From contig NZ_SMZR01000001.1 in assembly GCF_004358665.1 (NCBI RefSeq), forward strand, positions 434,001-498,000: DNA of 64,000 nucleotides, given 5' to 3'. Numbering within the stretch: position 1 is the stretch's first letter; the number at the start of each line of letters is the position of its first letter. Shown in pieces: positions 9,257-16,994 of this stretch. Origin of the DNA: Jeotgalibacillus sp. S-D1 (GTDB taxonomy: Bacteria; Bacillota; Bacilli; Bacillales; Jeotgalibacillaceae). The position numbers and the translations under genes were made by a program. The notes beneath the pieces are model-generated. The model was not told where the DNA came from. It saw only the letters and a list, made by a program, of their open reading frames with translations, and ran no database searches.

Positions 9257-9454
9257 ATGAAAAAAATAATCGTCAAATATCTTAAAAATAACCGAGCGTT
9301 TACATTAATTGAGATGATTATCGTTTTATTAGTGATATCTGTGTTATTAGTCGTTAGTTTACCTAACATTTCTTCACAGAGCAGTTCAATTAATGCAAAG
9401 GGATGCCAGGCGTTTCAGCATATAATTGTATTCATAAGCAACATGACATTTTAA
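9257..9454 (+). pseudogene. comGC: comGC 5' part, interrupted by prophage
   Basis: Encodes the N-terminal part of the major competence pseudopilin: a basic leader, the prepilin peptidase site (A|FTLIEM, Ala rather than the usual Gly at -1), the hydrophobic helix and KGCQ with the first conserved Cys (C50). Homology stops after residue 51. The remaining codons to 9454 read into phage DNA (AFQHIIVFISNMTF). The missing half is at 45403-45585. AGGAGG precedes the ATG. While the prophage is in place no full ComGC can be made. Confidence 0.95.
9405..9420. other. attL, left prophage junction inside comGC
   Basis: ComGC homology switches to non-host sequence just after the codon for Q51. Lining up the two comGC halves by protein (KGCQA and KAIKQMVQAQ) leaves only a GC dinucleotide at 9410-9411 that also occurs in the same codon position at the right junction (45403-45404). 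Serine integrases exchange at a central dinucleotide, so this is a plausible crossover. The exact base is inferred. Confidence 0.7.
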
Positions 9455-9509
9455 CTATTCAAATGGAATTAAGTGTCAAGTTGCCCATCGACTAAAGGGG
9501 CTAATATAA

Positions 9510-9746
9510 ATGACAACTTCATCTAACCTAACTACACCAGAAAACGTGCAAAAGGAAATCATGGGTACAATTACAATCGACTTTTCAACTTTCACTATCC
9601 AAGAAAATCTTGAGGCAAAAATGCTTGAGTTGCTCGCACTAATGGGAGATTGTGTAACAATCAGAAACCCAGACAACGAAACTGAATTATACGCACATGA
9701 CATTAAAATAAGCATCACAAGCGTATCAGATGCCGATGAAGAATAA
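9510..9746 (+). CDS. small hypothetical phage protein next to attL
   Basis: A 78-residue acidic protein preceded by AAAGGGG. No domain was recognised; the sequence alternates short polar strands and ends in an acidic DADEE tail. In the circular form of the element it would lie directly downstream of the integrase and attP, where small recombination directionality factors or their regulators are sometimes found. That role is only positional speculation. Confidence 0.6.
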   Translation: MTTSSNLTTPENVQKEIMGTITIDFSTFTIQENLEAKMLELLALMGDCVTIRNPDNETELYAHDIKISITSVSDADEE

Positions 9747-9781
9747 ACTCCATGAAACAATTTAACTTCTTATATCCTCCT

Positions 9782-9822
9782 AAAAGAGTACATCGGGACA
9801 AGCCTTGATGTACTCTTTGTAT
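9782..9822 (+). terminator. probable terminator after the first prophage gene
   Basis: A 12-bp stem AAAGAGTACATC/GATGTACTCTTT with a 13-base loop. The downstream T-run is weak (GTATGTTT). Confidence 0.6.
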
Positions 9823-10115
9823 GTTTACTATTAAATAGATGCACTCACGCTGTTTTATAGTGATAGAAGGCTCTTAGTCTCTATACTGGCCAAAGAGGTA
9901 ACAGCGAAGCGTACAGGCTAGAGATGTTTATTAGAGACTGCAGATAAATATATAGAGGGTTAAAATATAACAAAACGATTATATGAATTATAACCATATT
10001 ATAAATCATATTTTCTTAAAAAAATCAACACTTTTTTTAAATGATGTCCCGAGAATTTGATTCTGGTGCTATAATTATATAGAAGGCAAAAAATTACAGA
10101 AAGGAGGTGGACAGC
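9823..10115. promoter_or_regulatory. leader region with an extended -10 promoter
   Basis: No gene is seen between the terminator and 10116. TGCTATAAT at 10067-10075 reads as an extended -10 element, and AAGGAGGTGG at 10101-10110 is a very strong ribosome binding site for the next gene. No -35 box fits. Confidence 0.5.
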
Positions 10116-10307
10116 ATGAAAAAGGATTTTTTCTTTTGTTATAACGGTACTTTAGCTAATTTCTTGCGTAATTCGGGAATGCAGCATATAACTGTCGCTC
10201 AAGACCCTATCACAAAGAAAGTCTTTAGCTTATTTGAAATTAATGATGAGCTACAGATGAAAATTAAGGGATATAAGTCATTACAAAACGGTACAAAACA
10301 TACCTGA
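10116..10307 (+). CDS. DUF5659-like small phage protein
   Basis: A 63-residue protein with the pattern of small phage and plasmid proteins annotated as DUF5659: an aromatic-rich start (FFFCYN), a central hydrophobic NFLRNSGM segment and a KVFSLFEINDELQMKIKGYK end. ATG 10116 is chosen over GTG 10107, which overlaps the strong AAGGAGGTGG. Its last codons overlap the first of three 15-bp palindromic repeats. Function unknown; proximity to the Rep-like gene suggests a link to copy control or early regulation. Confidence 0.65.
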   Translation: MKKDFFFCYNGTLANFLRNSGMQHITVAQDPITKKVFSLFEINDELQMKIKGYKSLQNGTKHT

Positions 10308-10381
10308 AATTAATGTACTACATTAAAAAAGGGTACAAAACATACCGAAAATTAATATTAATTTAGGGTATGAAATGTACC
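10290..10381. repeat. three 15-bp palindromic repeats (iteron or operator cluster)
   Basis: GGTACAAAACATACC occurs at 10290-10304 and 10332-10346, and GGTATGAAATGTACC at 10367-10381. All fit GGTA-yr-AAA-yr-TACC, and the first two are followed by GAAA(A)TTAAT. They overlap the end of the DUF5659-like gene and lie about 125 bases upstream of the Rep-like gene, where plasmid iterons or an autorepressor operator would be expected. Confidence 0.8.
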
Positions 10382-10445
10382 GAAAATCACCAAGAAAGAA
10401 ATAAAGACATAGTTATTCTAAAGAGAAAGAAACTTTAAACAGAGA

Positions 10446-10481
10446 CTACCTTCTCGCGTGGGGCGCTCGCAGGTGAGGTAG
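10446..10481 (+). promoter_or_regulatory. GC-rich hairpin in the leader of the Rep-like gene
   Basis: CTACCT (10446-10451) pairs with AGGTAG (10476-10481), with an inner GCG/CGC pairing around a TGGGG loop. It is much more GC-rich than its surroundings and ends 25 bases before the TTG start. No T-run follows, so it looks like a leader structure, not a terminator. Confidence 0.55.
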
Positions 10482-10506
10482 ATTAACTTGAGAAAGGAAT
10501 AATCAA

Positions 10507-11295
10507 TTGTTAATCAAAACACTAAACGAAAACAGTCTTAAAGCTGCAAATGAACAAGTAATGTTTTTCAAAGCATATAGGGTTTTTATTAATCCCTCTA
10601 GTAAACACCATTTAACGCCTGATGAATTTTACATATACTCACTATTAAATCGTTACATATGTATGGACAGATCAATCACTATAACAAGAAGTATGTTAGA
10701 ACAGGTAATGCCTTTTCCCTTACTGACAAAAAAAGCAGACAACAGGAAGAGGATAACTGAAACACTTGAAGGTTTGATTAATAAAGACGTTCTCACTTCT
10801 CATTTAGTAAGACCAAGTAAATCGGGGATTAATGAGTTAATGCAGTTTTCAATTAATGATCTGATACTTAGTGATCTAAAGGAAAATGATAAGAAAATTA
10901 GTCAAAGGTACTTAGAGTTTCCATTGTTCATAGTATTCCACGAAAAAATAAAGTCATCATCTGACCTTTATATATGCTACGTAGTTAGGAGTAAAGTAGA
11001 CAATGGGAAGTTTCCTCCAAAAAGAATGTCAGGTACATACTGGGCAAAGGTGCTTGGAAAAAGTACGACAAACGCATCCTATGTTCAGAAAATGATTGAT
11101 TCGTGTGTTGAGAGGCAAATTATATTTAAACGTTCTGGAGTTCGTAAAGAAGATAGCACCCAAGAATATAACTTATACGACATCCAGGAAATTGACGAAA
11201 ATTATAAAGAGCCGTTAAAGCAAAAGAATGTCATAGAAGAACTACCTGTAATACATACAAAAGTTGAAGCAAAATTAGATGAAATACCATTTTAA
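10507..11295 (+). CDS. winged-helix Rep-like protein
   Basis: A 262-residue cytoplasmic protein starting at TTG after AAAGGAAT. The N-terminal half (about 15-115) has the pattern of a winged-helix domain of replication initiators (RepA_N or DnaD-N type): LTPDEFYIYSLLNRY, then a helix with ITRSMLEQVM and an RKRITETLEGLINKDVL recognition-helix-like segment. A second winged-helix-like unit may lie at about 150-215. Its position behind three palindromic repeats and a leader hairpin resembles plasmid replication loci. It could instead be a DNA-binding transcription factor. The overlap with function is inference; no exact family was recognised. Confidence 0.55.
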   Translation: MLIKTLNENSLKAANEQVMFFKAYRVFINPSSKHHLTPDEFYIYSLLNRYICMDRSITITRSMLEQVMPFPLLTKKADNRKRITETLEGLINKDVLTSHLVRPSKSGINELMQFSINDLILSDLKENDKKISQRYLEFPLFIVFHEKIKSSSDLYICYVVRSKVDNGKFPPKRMSGTYWAKVLGKSTTNASYVQKMIDSCVERQIIFKRSGVRKEDSTQEYNLYDIQEIDENYKEPLKQKNVIEELPVIHTKVEAKLDEIPF

Positions 11296-11324
11296 TCAAA
11301 TTATATTCGAAGGAGATGAAGTAT

Positions 11325-13919
11325 TTGAAAAATAAGAACGTTTATATAAACAGCCTGGAGGCTTGTGACATAGTATCGCATATGGACAGAGGAACTTACA
11401 TTAAATCTAAATATAAAGGGATGTTTCCTTTTAGCTTAGAGTTGATTAAGCTTCAAGAAGAGGGTTTGAATACATATCCGTACTCAAGGAACAAAGAGAA
11501 AACTGTTACTAAGGATATCATTAATGTTAGTTTTACGACTGGACTATTTTCAGCGAATAAGATCATTCAAAATAAAAAGAAACTCTTGAAGAAGATAGAT
11601 GATCCAGAAAAGATAAAGACTATCAAAGATTCGATTAGTAAACTCGAAAACTTAGATGAAGATTCACCTTATCATAGCAGCTTAACCACTAAAGAATTGA
11701 GATATAAGCTTTATACAGAGGGCTTCACACTTACATATACGGATAAAGATAATAACGAACATAAAGAGAAGTACGTTGTATATAAAAGAAGCTCTGCAAA
11801 ATCAAGAACAGGTAAATGTTTGTTTATCAAAGAGAGTCTATATGAAACTATGATCAGTTGGTCAAGAATGAATTTGACGTTTCCAGTGGATAAAGAGACT
11901 GACTTAGCTTCTCTACTCGCATATGAGTCACTCGTGGGGTCATCCATTGAAGATACAATACACATCAACCCTGAAAATATCTTGCTTGTTAGTGATCTCG
12001 AGTCTAAATTTATCAGGACTGCTAATGTTATTAAGAAAGATGAGGATACTGGATATCTTGAAAGTTTTACCGATGATTCGGTTGAAATAAGTAATAGCCT
12101 GTTTGATGGACAATCATTGGTGGAAGCGGAGTATTTTAAAGATGGAAAGTCGATGAAACTTTTGCGTAATCATTTTTTTAAATCTGCAGCATTCAGCACA
12201 AATATTCAATCATTTTTAAAGAAACATTGCCCTATAGATGTTGAATATGACGAGTGGGAAATTGAAGATATGTTCGGCATTAATAAAATGAAAGCTAAAG
12301 ACGTTCATATGATTACGACACCGAGTTCGGTGAAATCCCTAAAGTTTAGTTCCGTTGTAGGCAGTGAAAATGACATGTGGTTATATTGGAAATCGCTTGT
12401 GGCTGATGAAGGTGGAGTATTTGGGGTATGTAAATCTGAAAAAGAAAGTAAAAGAGGATCAAATAATAAAGGTGTATTGAATCAGATGAGCTATCAAATG
12501 TTAAACACTCTTCCTTTGAATAGAATGGATATCAATAAGCTTGTTGAGAATGAGAAGGAATATATTGATGGTCTAAAAAATGATTCAGACAAGTTTATTG
12601 AACACCTAAAAGAAACTGCTAATGAACAAAATGCTAATCAAATGTTCATTGATTTATATGAGCGAAACTCAAAGGTTTATAAAACGACTCGCTTTAAGTC
12701 ATATCAATACCAGGCGACAAAAAATTATAGTAATTATATTAAGTCCGGTAAAGTTAGAATAAATGGTGATTATGCAGTAATGTTGGGCAATGGGCTAGAA
12801 ATGCTTTATCACTCAATCGGAAAGTTTGATATAGGATCAGGCTCAATGAGCCTAAAAGATAAAGAAGTTCACAGTTTGCTTTTTGAGGATGGTGAGGAGC
12901 TTGCTGGGTTTCGTAACCCACATTCATCACCTTCTAACGTATTACATACCAAAAATAAAATTGATCCTAACATTAAGGTCTACTTCAATTTGAGTAAAAA
13001 TATTGTATGCGTGAATGCTATCGATCACCCACTCCAAGATATATTGTCTGGATGCGATTATGATAGTGATTCAGTACTTCTGACCAATGAAGAGATTGTA
13101 GTCAACGCAGCGAAAAAGTGTGAAAAATACTTAGTCGCAATAAATCAGGTCAAGTCTAAACCGAAATTATATAAGCCTACAAAAGAAGGTATGTACGAGA
13201 TTGATCTGGAGTTAGCAAAAGCTAACATAGGCTCTGTAGTGAATACTGGGCAAAAATGCATGAGCCTCTATTGGGATTTATTAAATAGAGAACAAAAGGA
13301 TCAAGCTGAAAAAGTCATGCGGAAAATAGATGTAGTGAATGTCCTGTCTGGAATTACCATTGATTTAGCTAAAAAATTGTATGATATTAATCCTGATGTA
13401 GAAGTTAGAAATATACTAAACTCCATCAACCTAAAAGAAGATCGACTTCCTTTATTTTGGGGTAAGGTATGTCAGGCGTCTACGGGAGAAAAAATCAAAT
13501 ATTACTGTCCGATGGATTTACTTCAAAGCATAGAATTACCCAATAAAAAAGAAGAAGGTAAAATTGATCTTGAATCATTGCTGATAGATTTAAAATCTAC
13601 AGCGAATAAAAAACAAAGAGCTAAAGTTGTAGCTATTGCTAGAGAGTTACAGGCAGTGATGAAAGCTAACCTAAAAAAAGATGACAAAGAGCAATCAAAT
13701 ATCATTGCTGATGCAATTAAAGAGGCAGTGAGTAAAGTTAAAAGGATGAAGATCAAGCCAGAAACAATGTATGACTTGATTATTAAAACTGAAAAAGATT
13801 ATGAGAGCATAGCATTAGAACTGCTAAAAGTGCTTTATAAGTCTCATACAGAAATTTTTCTGTCGGTTTTTAAAGAGAAAAAGGAACCATCGTCTGAAAA
13901 AAATCTTATGATAGCGTAG
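11325..13919 (+). CDS. candidate single-subunit double-psi-beta-barrel RNA polymerase (YonO/QDE-1-like)
   Basis: An 864-residue protein. TTG at 11325 is preferred because AGGAG at 11311-11315 abuts the upstream ATG (11316). The key region reads RNP (530-532), a SPSNV segment, about 40 residues with hydrophobic strands, then LSGCDYDSDSVLL with D578, D580 and D582. This matches the order of the catalytic barrel in eukaryotic RDR/QDE-1 and phage SPbeta YonO polymerases: RNP, HPGD, a strand, then sGxDxDxD. An upstream TTPSSVKSLKF segment (331-341) with two Lys could be in the partner barrel. The C-terminal 250 residues are helical and Lys-rich. It points towards the phage structural genes. Polymerase activity is inferred from these motifs; a degenerate or DNA-acting relative is possible. 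Confidence 0.7.
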   Translation: MKNKNVYINSLEACDIVSHMDRGTYIKSKYKGMFPFSLELIKLQEEGLNTYPYSRNKEKTVTKDIINVSFTTGLFSANKIIQNKKKLLKKIDDPEKIKTIKDSISKLENLDEDSPYHSSLTTKELRYKLYTEGFTLTYTDKDNNEHKEKYVVYKRSSAKSRTGKCLFIKESLYETMISWSRMNLTFPVDKETDLASLLAYESLVGSSIEDTIHINPENILLVSDLESKFIRTANVIKKDEDTGYLESFTDDSVEISNSLFDGQSLVEAEYFKDGKSMKLLRNHFFKSAAFSTNIQSFLKKHCPIDVEYDEWEIEDMFGINKMKAKDVHMITTPSSVKSLKFSSVVGSENDMWLYWKSLVADEGGVFGVCKSEKESKRGSNNKGVLNQMSYQMLNTLPLNRMDINKLVENEKEYIDGLKNDSDKFIEHLKETANEQNANQMFIDLYERNSKVYKTTRFKSYQYQATKNYSNYIKSGKVRINGDYAVMLGNGLEMLYHSIGKFDIGSGSMSLKDKEVHSLLFEDGEELAGFRNPHSSPSNVLHTKNKIDPNIKVYFNLSKNIVCVNAIDHPLQDILSGCDYDSDSVLLTNEEIVVNAAKKCEKYLVAINQVKSKPKLYKPTKEGMYEIDLELAKANIGSVVNTGQKCMSLYWDLLNREQKDQAEKVMRKIDVVNVLSGITIDLAKKLYDINPDVEVRNILNSINLKEDRLPLFWGKVCQASTGEKIKYYCPMDLLQSIELPNKKEEGKIDLESLLIDLKSTANKKQRAKVVAIARELQAVMKANLKKDDKEQSNIIADAIKEAVSKVKRMKIKPETMYDLIIKTEKDYESIALELLKVLYKSHTEIFLSVFKEKKEPSSEKNLMIA

Positions 13920-13920
13920 T

Positions 13921-14087
13921 AAAACACTGGGGTATCTAAGCATAAAAAACCTTAGTGTATATGGAGGGGAATGTGAAGTCGGCAAATGTCGCAGCACTGA
14001 ATGCTAAAAGAAGCTAAGTAGGTGACTCTCTGTAGAAAGAAATGGGTGATTACGTTAATGTAATCACCCATTTCTTATATTATTTTT
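13921..14087 (+). ncRNA. candidate structured RNA ending in a terminator
   Basis: No convincing gene. Several local stems can be drawn: CTAAG/CTTAG, GTCGGCAAATGTCGC, and AGCACTGAATGCT. The stretch ends in a perfect 10-bp stem GGGTGATTAC/GTAATCACCC (14044-14069) and a T-rich tract. GGAGGGG at 13963-13969 followed by GTG could start a 14-codon peptide (VKSANVAALNAKRS). Either a small RNA, a leader peptide or just the 3' UTR of the polymerase gene. Confidence 0.45.
14041..14087 (+). terminator. terminator downstream of the polymerase-like gene
   Basis: Perfect 10-bp stem GGGTGATTAC/GTAATCACCC with a six-base loop, then a T-rich run (TTTCTTATATTATTTTTT). Confidence 0.9.
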
Positions 14088-14160
14088 TATTAAAATAAAC
14101 GAACGTTTCCGTGATTTTTAATTTACAGGAAAAATAGAAAAAGTGCAAGTGTTATATAAA

Positions 14161-14343
14161 AATTTTATTTCGCCGTCTGAGACGAAAGGTTGCTCATCAA
14201 GTGGGTAAAAGTTGAGGGCCGAAAATCCTGCTGTGAGATAGGTGGGTTTTCCACCTTGAGAATTAATATAAATTGTGTTCGGGGTTTCACCTCCTCGATT
14301 GTTTAGAGTTCAGAGCTACTTAGAAATTAAGTAGCTCTTTTTT
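14161..14343 (+). ncRNA. candidate structured leader or small RNA
   Basis: No gene is seen. Hairpins TTTCG...CGAAA (about 14168-14187) and GGTGG/CCACC (about 14242-14256) precede a strong terminator stem AGAGCTACTTA/TAAGTAGCTCT at 14312-14338. A transcript with stable structure that ends before the antirepressor start would be consistent. No known riboswitch class was recognised. Confidence 0.45.
14312..14343 (+). terminator. terminator upstream of the antirepressor gene
   Basis: Perfect 11-bp stem AGAGCTACTTA/TAAGTAGCTCT with a five-base loop followed by six T. Confidence 0.9.
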
Positions 14344-14425
14344 CATCTCTGAATAGTCGGAAGTGAAAAAATGAACAGAGTTTATATTCGTAAACTCTAA
14401 ACAAAAAAGAAAAGGTGGTTTTAAA

Positions 14426-15130
14426 ATGATTAAAACGTTTGAAAATGAAGTGTTTGGCAGTGTACGCGTGGTTACTAAGGAAGGGGAGCCGTGGTTTGTT
14501 TTGGCTGATGTATGTGGTGTACTTGAGCTCGGTAATCCATCCCAAGTTAAAAGTAGACTAGAAGATGGGGTCATTAGAAATGAGGGTATGTTAGATACTC
14601 TTAACCGGAAGAAGGAAGTAACGATTATTAATGAAGATGGCCTTTATGATGTGGTAATGGATTCAAGGAAACCAATTGCAAAACAATTTAGAAAATGGGT
14701 GACTGGCGAAGTTCTTCCATCAATTCGCATTCATGGCATGTATATAGACAAAGATGCCACTCAGGATCAGAAACTATATAATTTTAATTTGCTTGATGAA
14801 ACATTTGCAAATACCAGCATAGAGAAAGTTGCTCAAATGTATGAGGACTGCAAAGTTTATTATGCTTCGAATAAGATTCGCCTTGATTATTCTCGGAGTG
14901 CTAAAGGTAGACGGTCAGATAAAAAGTTTACAGTTGCTGAAAGTAAAATCAAGATGCTTAAGAAGGTTCAAACAGTTCTTATTGAAAGAGAACTGGAGTA
15001 CAAAAGGGCTCTTAACTTTGCGTTTGTGAGTGTAATTGCAGACATCAATAAGCAGATTATTGAAGATATTCGTAAGGTCCAGCACAACAAAACTAAAGGG
15101 AAATTGGCTCAATTAAATAGAGCTAATTAA
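14426..15130 (+). CDS. BRO-N domain phage antirepressor
   Basis: A 234-residue DNA-binding regulator. Residues 1-105 form a BRO-N domain: MIKTFENEVFGSVRVV, WFVLADVCGVLELGNPSQV, an EDGLYDVVMDSRKPIAKQF segment and FRKWVTGEVLPSIRIHGMY. The C-terminal part is helical and Lys-rich and was not assigned; antirepressor C-domains vary. AAAGGTGG precedes the ATG. Antirepressors usually inactivate a CI-like repressor, yet none was recognised in this prophage. Confidence 0.85.
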   Translation: MIKTFENEVFGSVRVVTKEGEPWFVLADVCGVLELGNPSQVKSRLEDGVIRNEGMLDTLNRKKEVTIINEDGLYDVVMDSRKPIAKQFRKWVTGEVLPSIRIHGMYIDKDATQDQKLYNFNLLDETFANTSIEKVAQMYEDCKVYYASNKIRLDYSRSAKGRRSDKKFTVAESKIKMLKKVQTVLIERELEYKRALNFAFVSVIADINKQIIEDIRKVQHNKTKGKLAQLNRAN

Positions 15131-15250
15131 TTAAAGAAAAAAATATATCTGGGAGTAATAACTATTACATCTATAAATACCCTTTTTATGCAGGGATTTT
15201 TTTATTAATGTCGAATATAATTCTGAGAAAATAAAAAGGAGGTCATTTAT

Positions 15251-15652
15251 TTGGAATGGAGACAGGATATGAAGCAAGATATTAATAATATGATATTCTC
15301 TCAAAGAAACAACACTACAGAAAGAATGGTAATAGCTATCCGGAGAGAGTATCAAAAATTAGTAGCGGATTTTAATGTTAACGATACTTCTTTTTATGGA
15401 GAAGAAAAAGAAGGTAATAGTATTGTTTTTCGTATTCACAAGAATGTAATGTACTTAGATGTAGTTGAAAATACTCACATTTTTGTAAGTGTTAAAGAAA
15501 ATACTGGAGATAAAAGAGAAGTAGCTGAAATTAGAACGGACGGTAATGAGTACGCAAAAGTTCGCATTTATAGTTTGAATAAAAGTTTTTATTTTACTCC
15601 GCAAAGTATTGACGTATTATTAAAAGTTGCATTTAATCGACCAATTTATTAA
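15251..15652 (+). CDS. hypothetical phage protein
   Basis: A 133-residue soluble protein starting at TTG 8 bases after AAGGAGG. An N-terminal helix (about 1-42) is followed by an alternating beta-rich part (about 50-120). No family was recognised. It has its own downstream terminator, so it may be an independently expressed accessory gene. Confidence 0.65.
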   Translation: MEWRQDMKQDINNMIFSQRNNTTERMVIAIRREYQKLVADFNVNDTSFYGEEKEGNSIVFRIHKNVMYLDVVENTHIFVSVKENTGDKREVAEIRTDGNEYAKVRIYSLNKSFYFTPQSIDVLLKVAFNRPIY

Positions 15653-15701
15653 ATTCTATTATTATGATTTTTTTGATATTGGGTCACATAGATGAAAATA
15701 T

Positions 15702-15728
15702 AAAGTCACCTAATCAGGTGACTTTTTG
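15702..15728 (+). terminator. terminator
   Basis: A 9-bp stem AAGTCACCT/AGGTGACTT with a four-base loop followed by T5. Confidence 0.88.
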
Positions 15729-15844
15729 TAGTAACAAAAGAGATAAAATAAATAAAATACTTGATAAACAATATTTATGATAATTACCAAATTATATATT
15801 AAATTAGGAGTAAAATGTTATAATATGCATATGAGGTGATTCGT

Positions 15845-16438
15845 ATGTATAGTATCTATAATTTACTTTGTTCTTTGGCTATAGCTTTAACGTTTGTAAT
15901 AATGTTTATGATTCAACGTAAACTCACTCCATTAAAATATTATTCAACTTTACAATTCATTAAAGGTGAAAATGTAACTTTTTTGATGGTTATTATTAGA
16001 ATTTTCATGCTTTTAATTTTAGGCTTTTCATCTTATACAATATTTTCGGATGTGAAAATAGTATTATTAGGTGCTATAGTAGGTAGCATCTTAATCGTAT
16101 GGCCAGTGGTTTTAAATCCAAGGGAATCTTTTGAAGTTTATATCACTAAGAAAGAAGTACTTCTTTCTATAATATTGCACCTTTTGTTTGTGGTTTCTGC
16201 AGTGTCGATTGTTTATACCTCTATAATATTTTATGACCTAATTTTTAACTTTGCATTAAATCAACTAATCAATGTATTTAATAATTATTTTGTAATAATA
16301 TTATTTGCAGTCTTTGGTTTTCCAAGCACAAATAAATTTAAAGATATGTTAAACAGAAAAGTATATGAAAGAAGTGATAGAGAATTAGAAAAGTTAGAAG
16401 AAAGTCAATACGGTTATGGTAAGAATGAAGTATTATAA
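15845..16438 (+). CDS. hypothetical multi-pass membrane protein
   Basis: A 197-residue protein with about five hydrophobic segments (near 4-22, 44-64, 67-84, 101-125 and 132-156) and a charged C-tail. ATG 15845 is preferred over GTG 15836, which lies inside the GAGGTGAT ribosome binding site. TATAAT at 15820-15825 could be its -10. It overlaps the next gene by 23 bases, suggesting translational coupling. The pair lies between two terminators and is very AT-rich, as expected for cargo. No family was recognised. Confidence 0.65.
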   Translation: MYSIYNLLCSLAIALTFVIMFMIQRKLTPLKYYSTLQFIKGENVTFLMVIIRIFMLLILGFSSYTIFSDVKIVLLGAIVGSILIVWPVVLNPRESFEVYITKKEVLLSIILHLLFVVSAVSIVYTSIIFYDLIFNFALNQLINVFNNYFVIILFAVFGFPSTNKFKDMLNRKVYERSDRELEKLEESQYGYGKNEVL

Positions 16439-16958
16439 AACAAAAATAATATCTTATGCGATTAATTTACCGCGTGATCTGATCATGGGAATTGATTATT
16501 CAGCAAAAAGAAATAATGTGGACAAAGAAGTTTTATTTGCCATTATCATTTTAGAAGTAATAAATCGAGGAGACAGTATAAATAAATTTATAGAAAAGGC
16601 AACTTCAATATTTTTCCCAAAGCTTCTATTAAAAATTGATGCTAGCTTGGGAATTGGTCAAGTGAAGATAAGTAATGCAACGCTAATTCTTAATGAAAAT
16701 AACAAGAAGTTAGTAATGAAAAAATTACTAAATCCAACTGAAAATATAGAAATTGTTGCTCAGTTTTTATCCTATTTAATTAATACATATAAAATAGAAG
16801 ATAAAAATTATGCAGAGCTGATTAATTTATATTTAACTGGGAAAATAAAACCTAACTCAAATGAATATATCGATACACACTATAAATTATTTTCATGGAG
16901 TACTGAGATAAGACTTTATACTAAATTATTCGCAATCTCTCATAATATAAACATTTAA
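16416..16958 (+). CDS. lysozyme-like superfamily protein, no signal peptide
   Basis: A 180-residue protein. LFAIIILEVINRG (about 41-53) followed by SLGIGQVKISNATLIL (about 77-92), NIEIVAQFLSYLINTY and AELINLYLTGK follow the order of GH23 transglycosylase motifs (catalytic Glu helix, SxGxGQ, NixxGxxYL, and the YNaG-like helix). Several usual residues are replaced, for example Ser after the catalytic Glu is Val. There is no signal peptide; with the overlapping membrane-protein gene upstream it may act at the inner membrane face or be exported with help. The lysozyme assignment is motif-based and tentative. Confidence 0.5.
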   Translation: MVRMKYYKTKIISYAINLPRDLIMGIDYSAKRNNVDKEVLFAIIILEVINRGDSINKFIEKATSIFFPKLLLKIDASLGIGQVKISNATLILNENNKKLVMKKLLNPTENIEIVAQFLSYLINTYKIEDKNYAELINLYLTGKIKPNSNEYIDTHYKLFSWSTEIRLYTKLFAISHNINI

Positions 16959-16994
16959 GCGCCTACATTTTCTATGAAGGCGCTTTTTATTTTT
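16957..16994 (+). terminator. bidirectional terminator between convergent genes
   Basis: AAGCGCCT/AGGCGCTT stem with a 12-base loop and T-rich flank, shared by the plus-strand pair and the minus-strand DUF4145 gene. Confidence 0.85.

Noticed and set aside
9410-9415. GCGTTT shared with 45393-45398 as the att core
   Set aside because: Recombination there would join comGC out of frame and give an early stop; the protein alignment supports the GC at 45403-45404 instead.
13921-14087. Group I or group II intron, or known riboswitch, after the polymerase-like gene
   Set aside because: No intron core motifs, no flanking split gene and no known aptamer motif were found.
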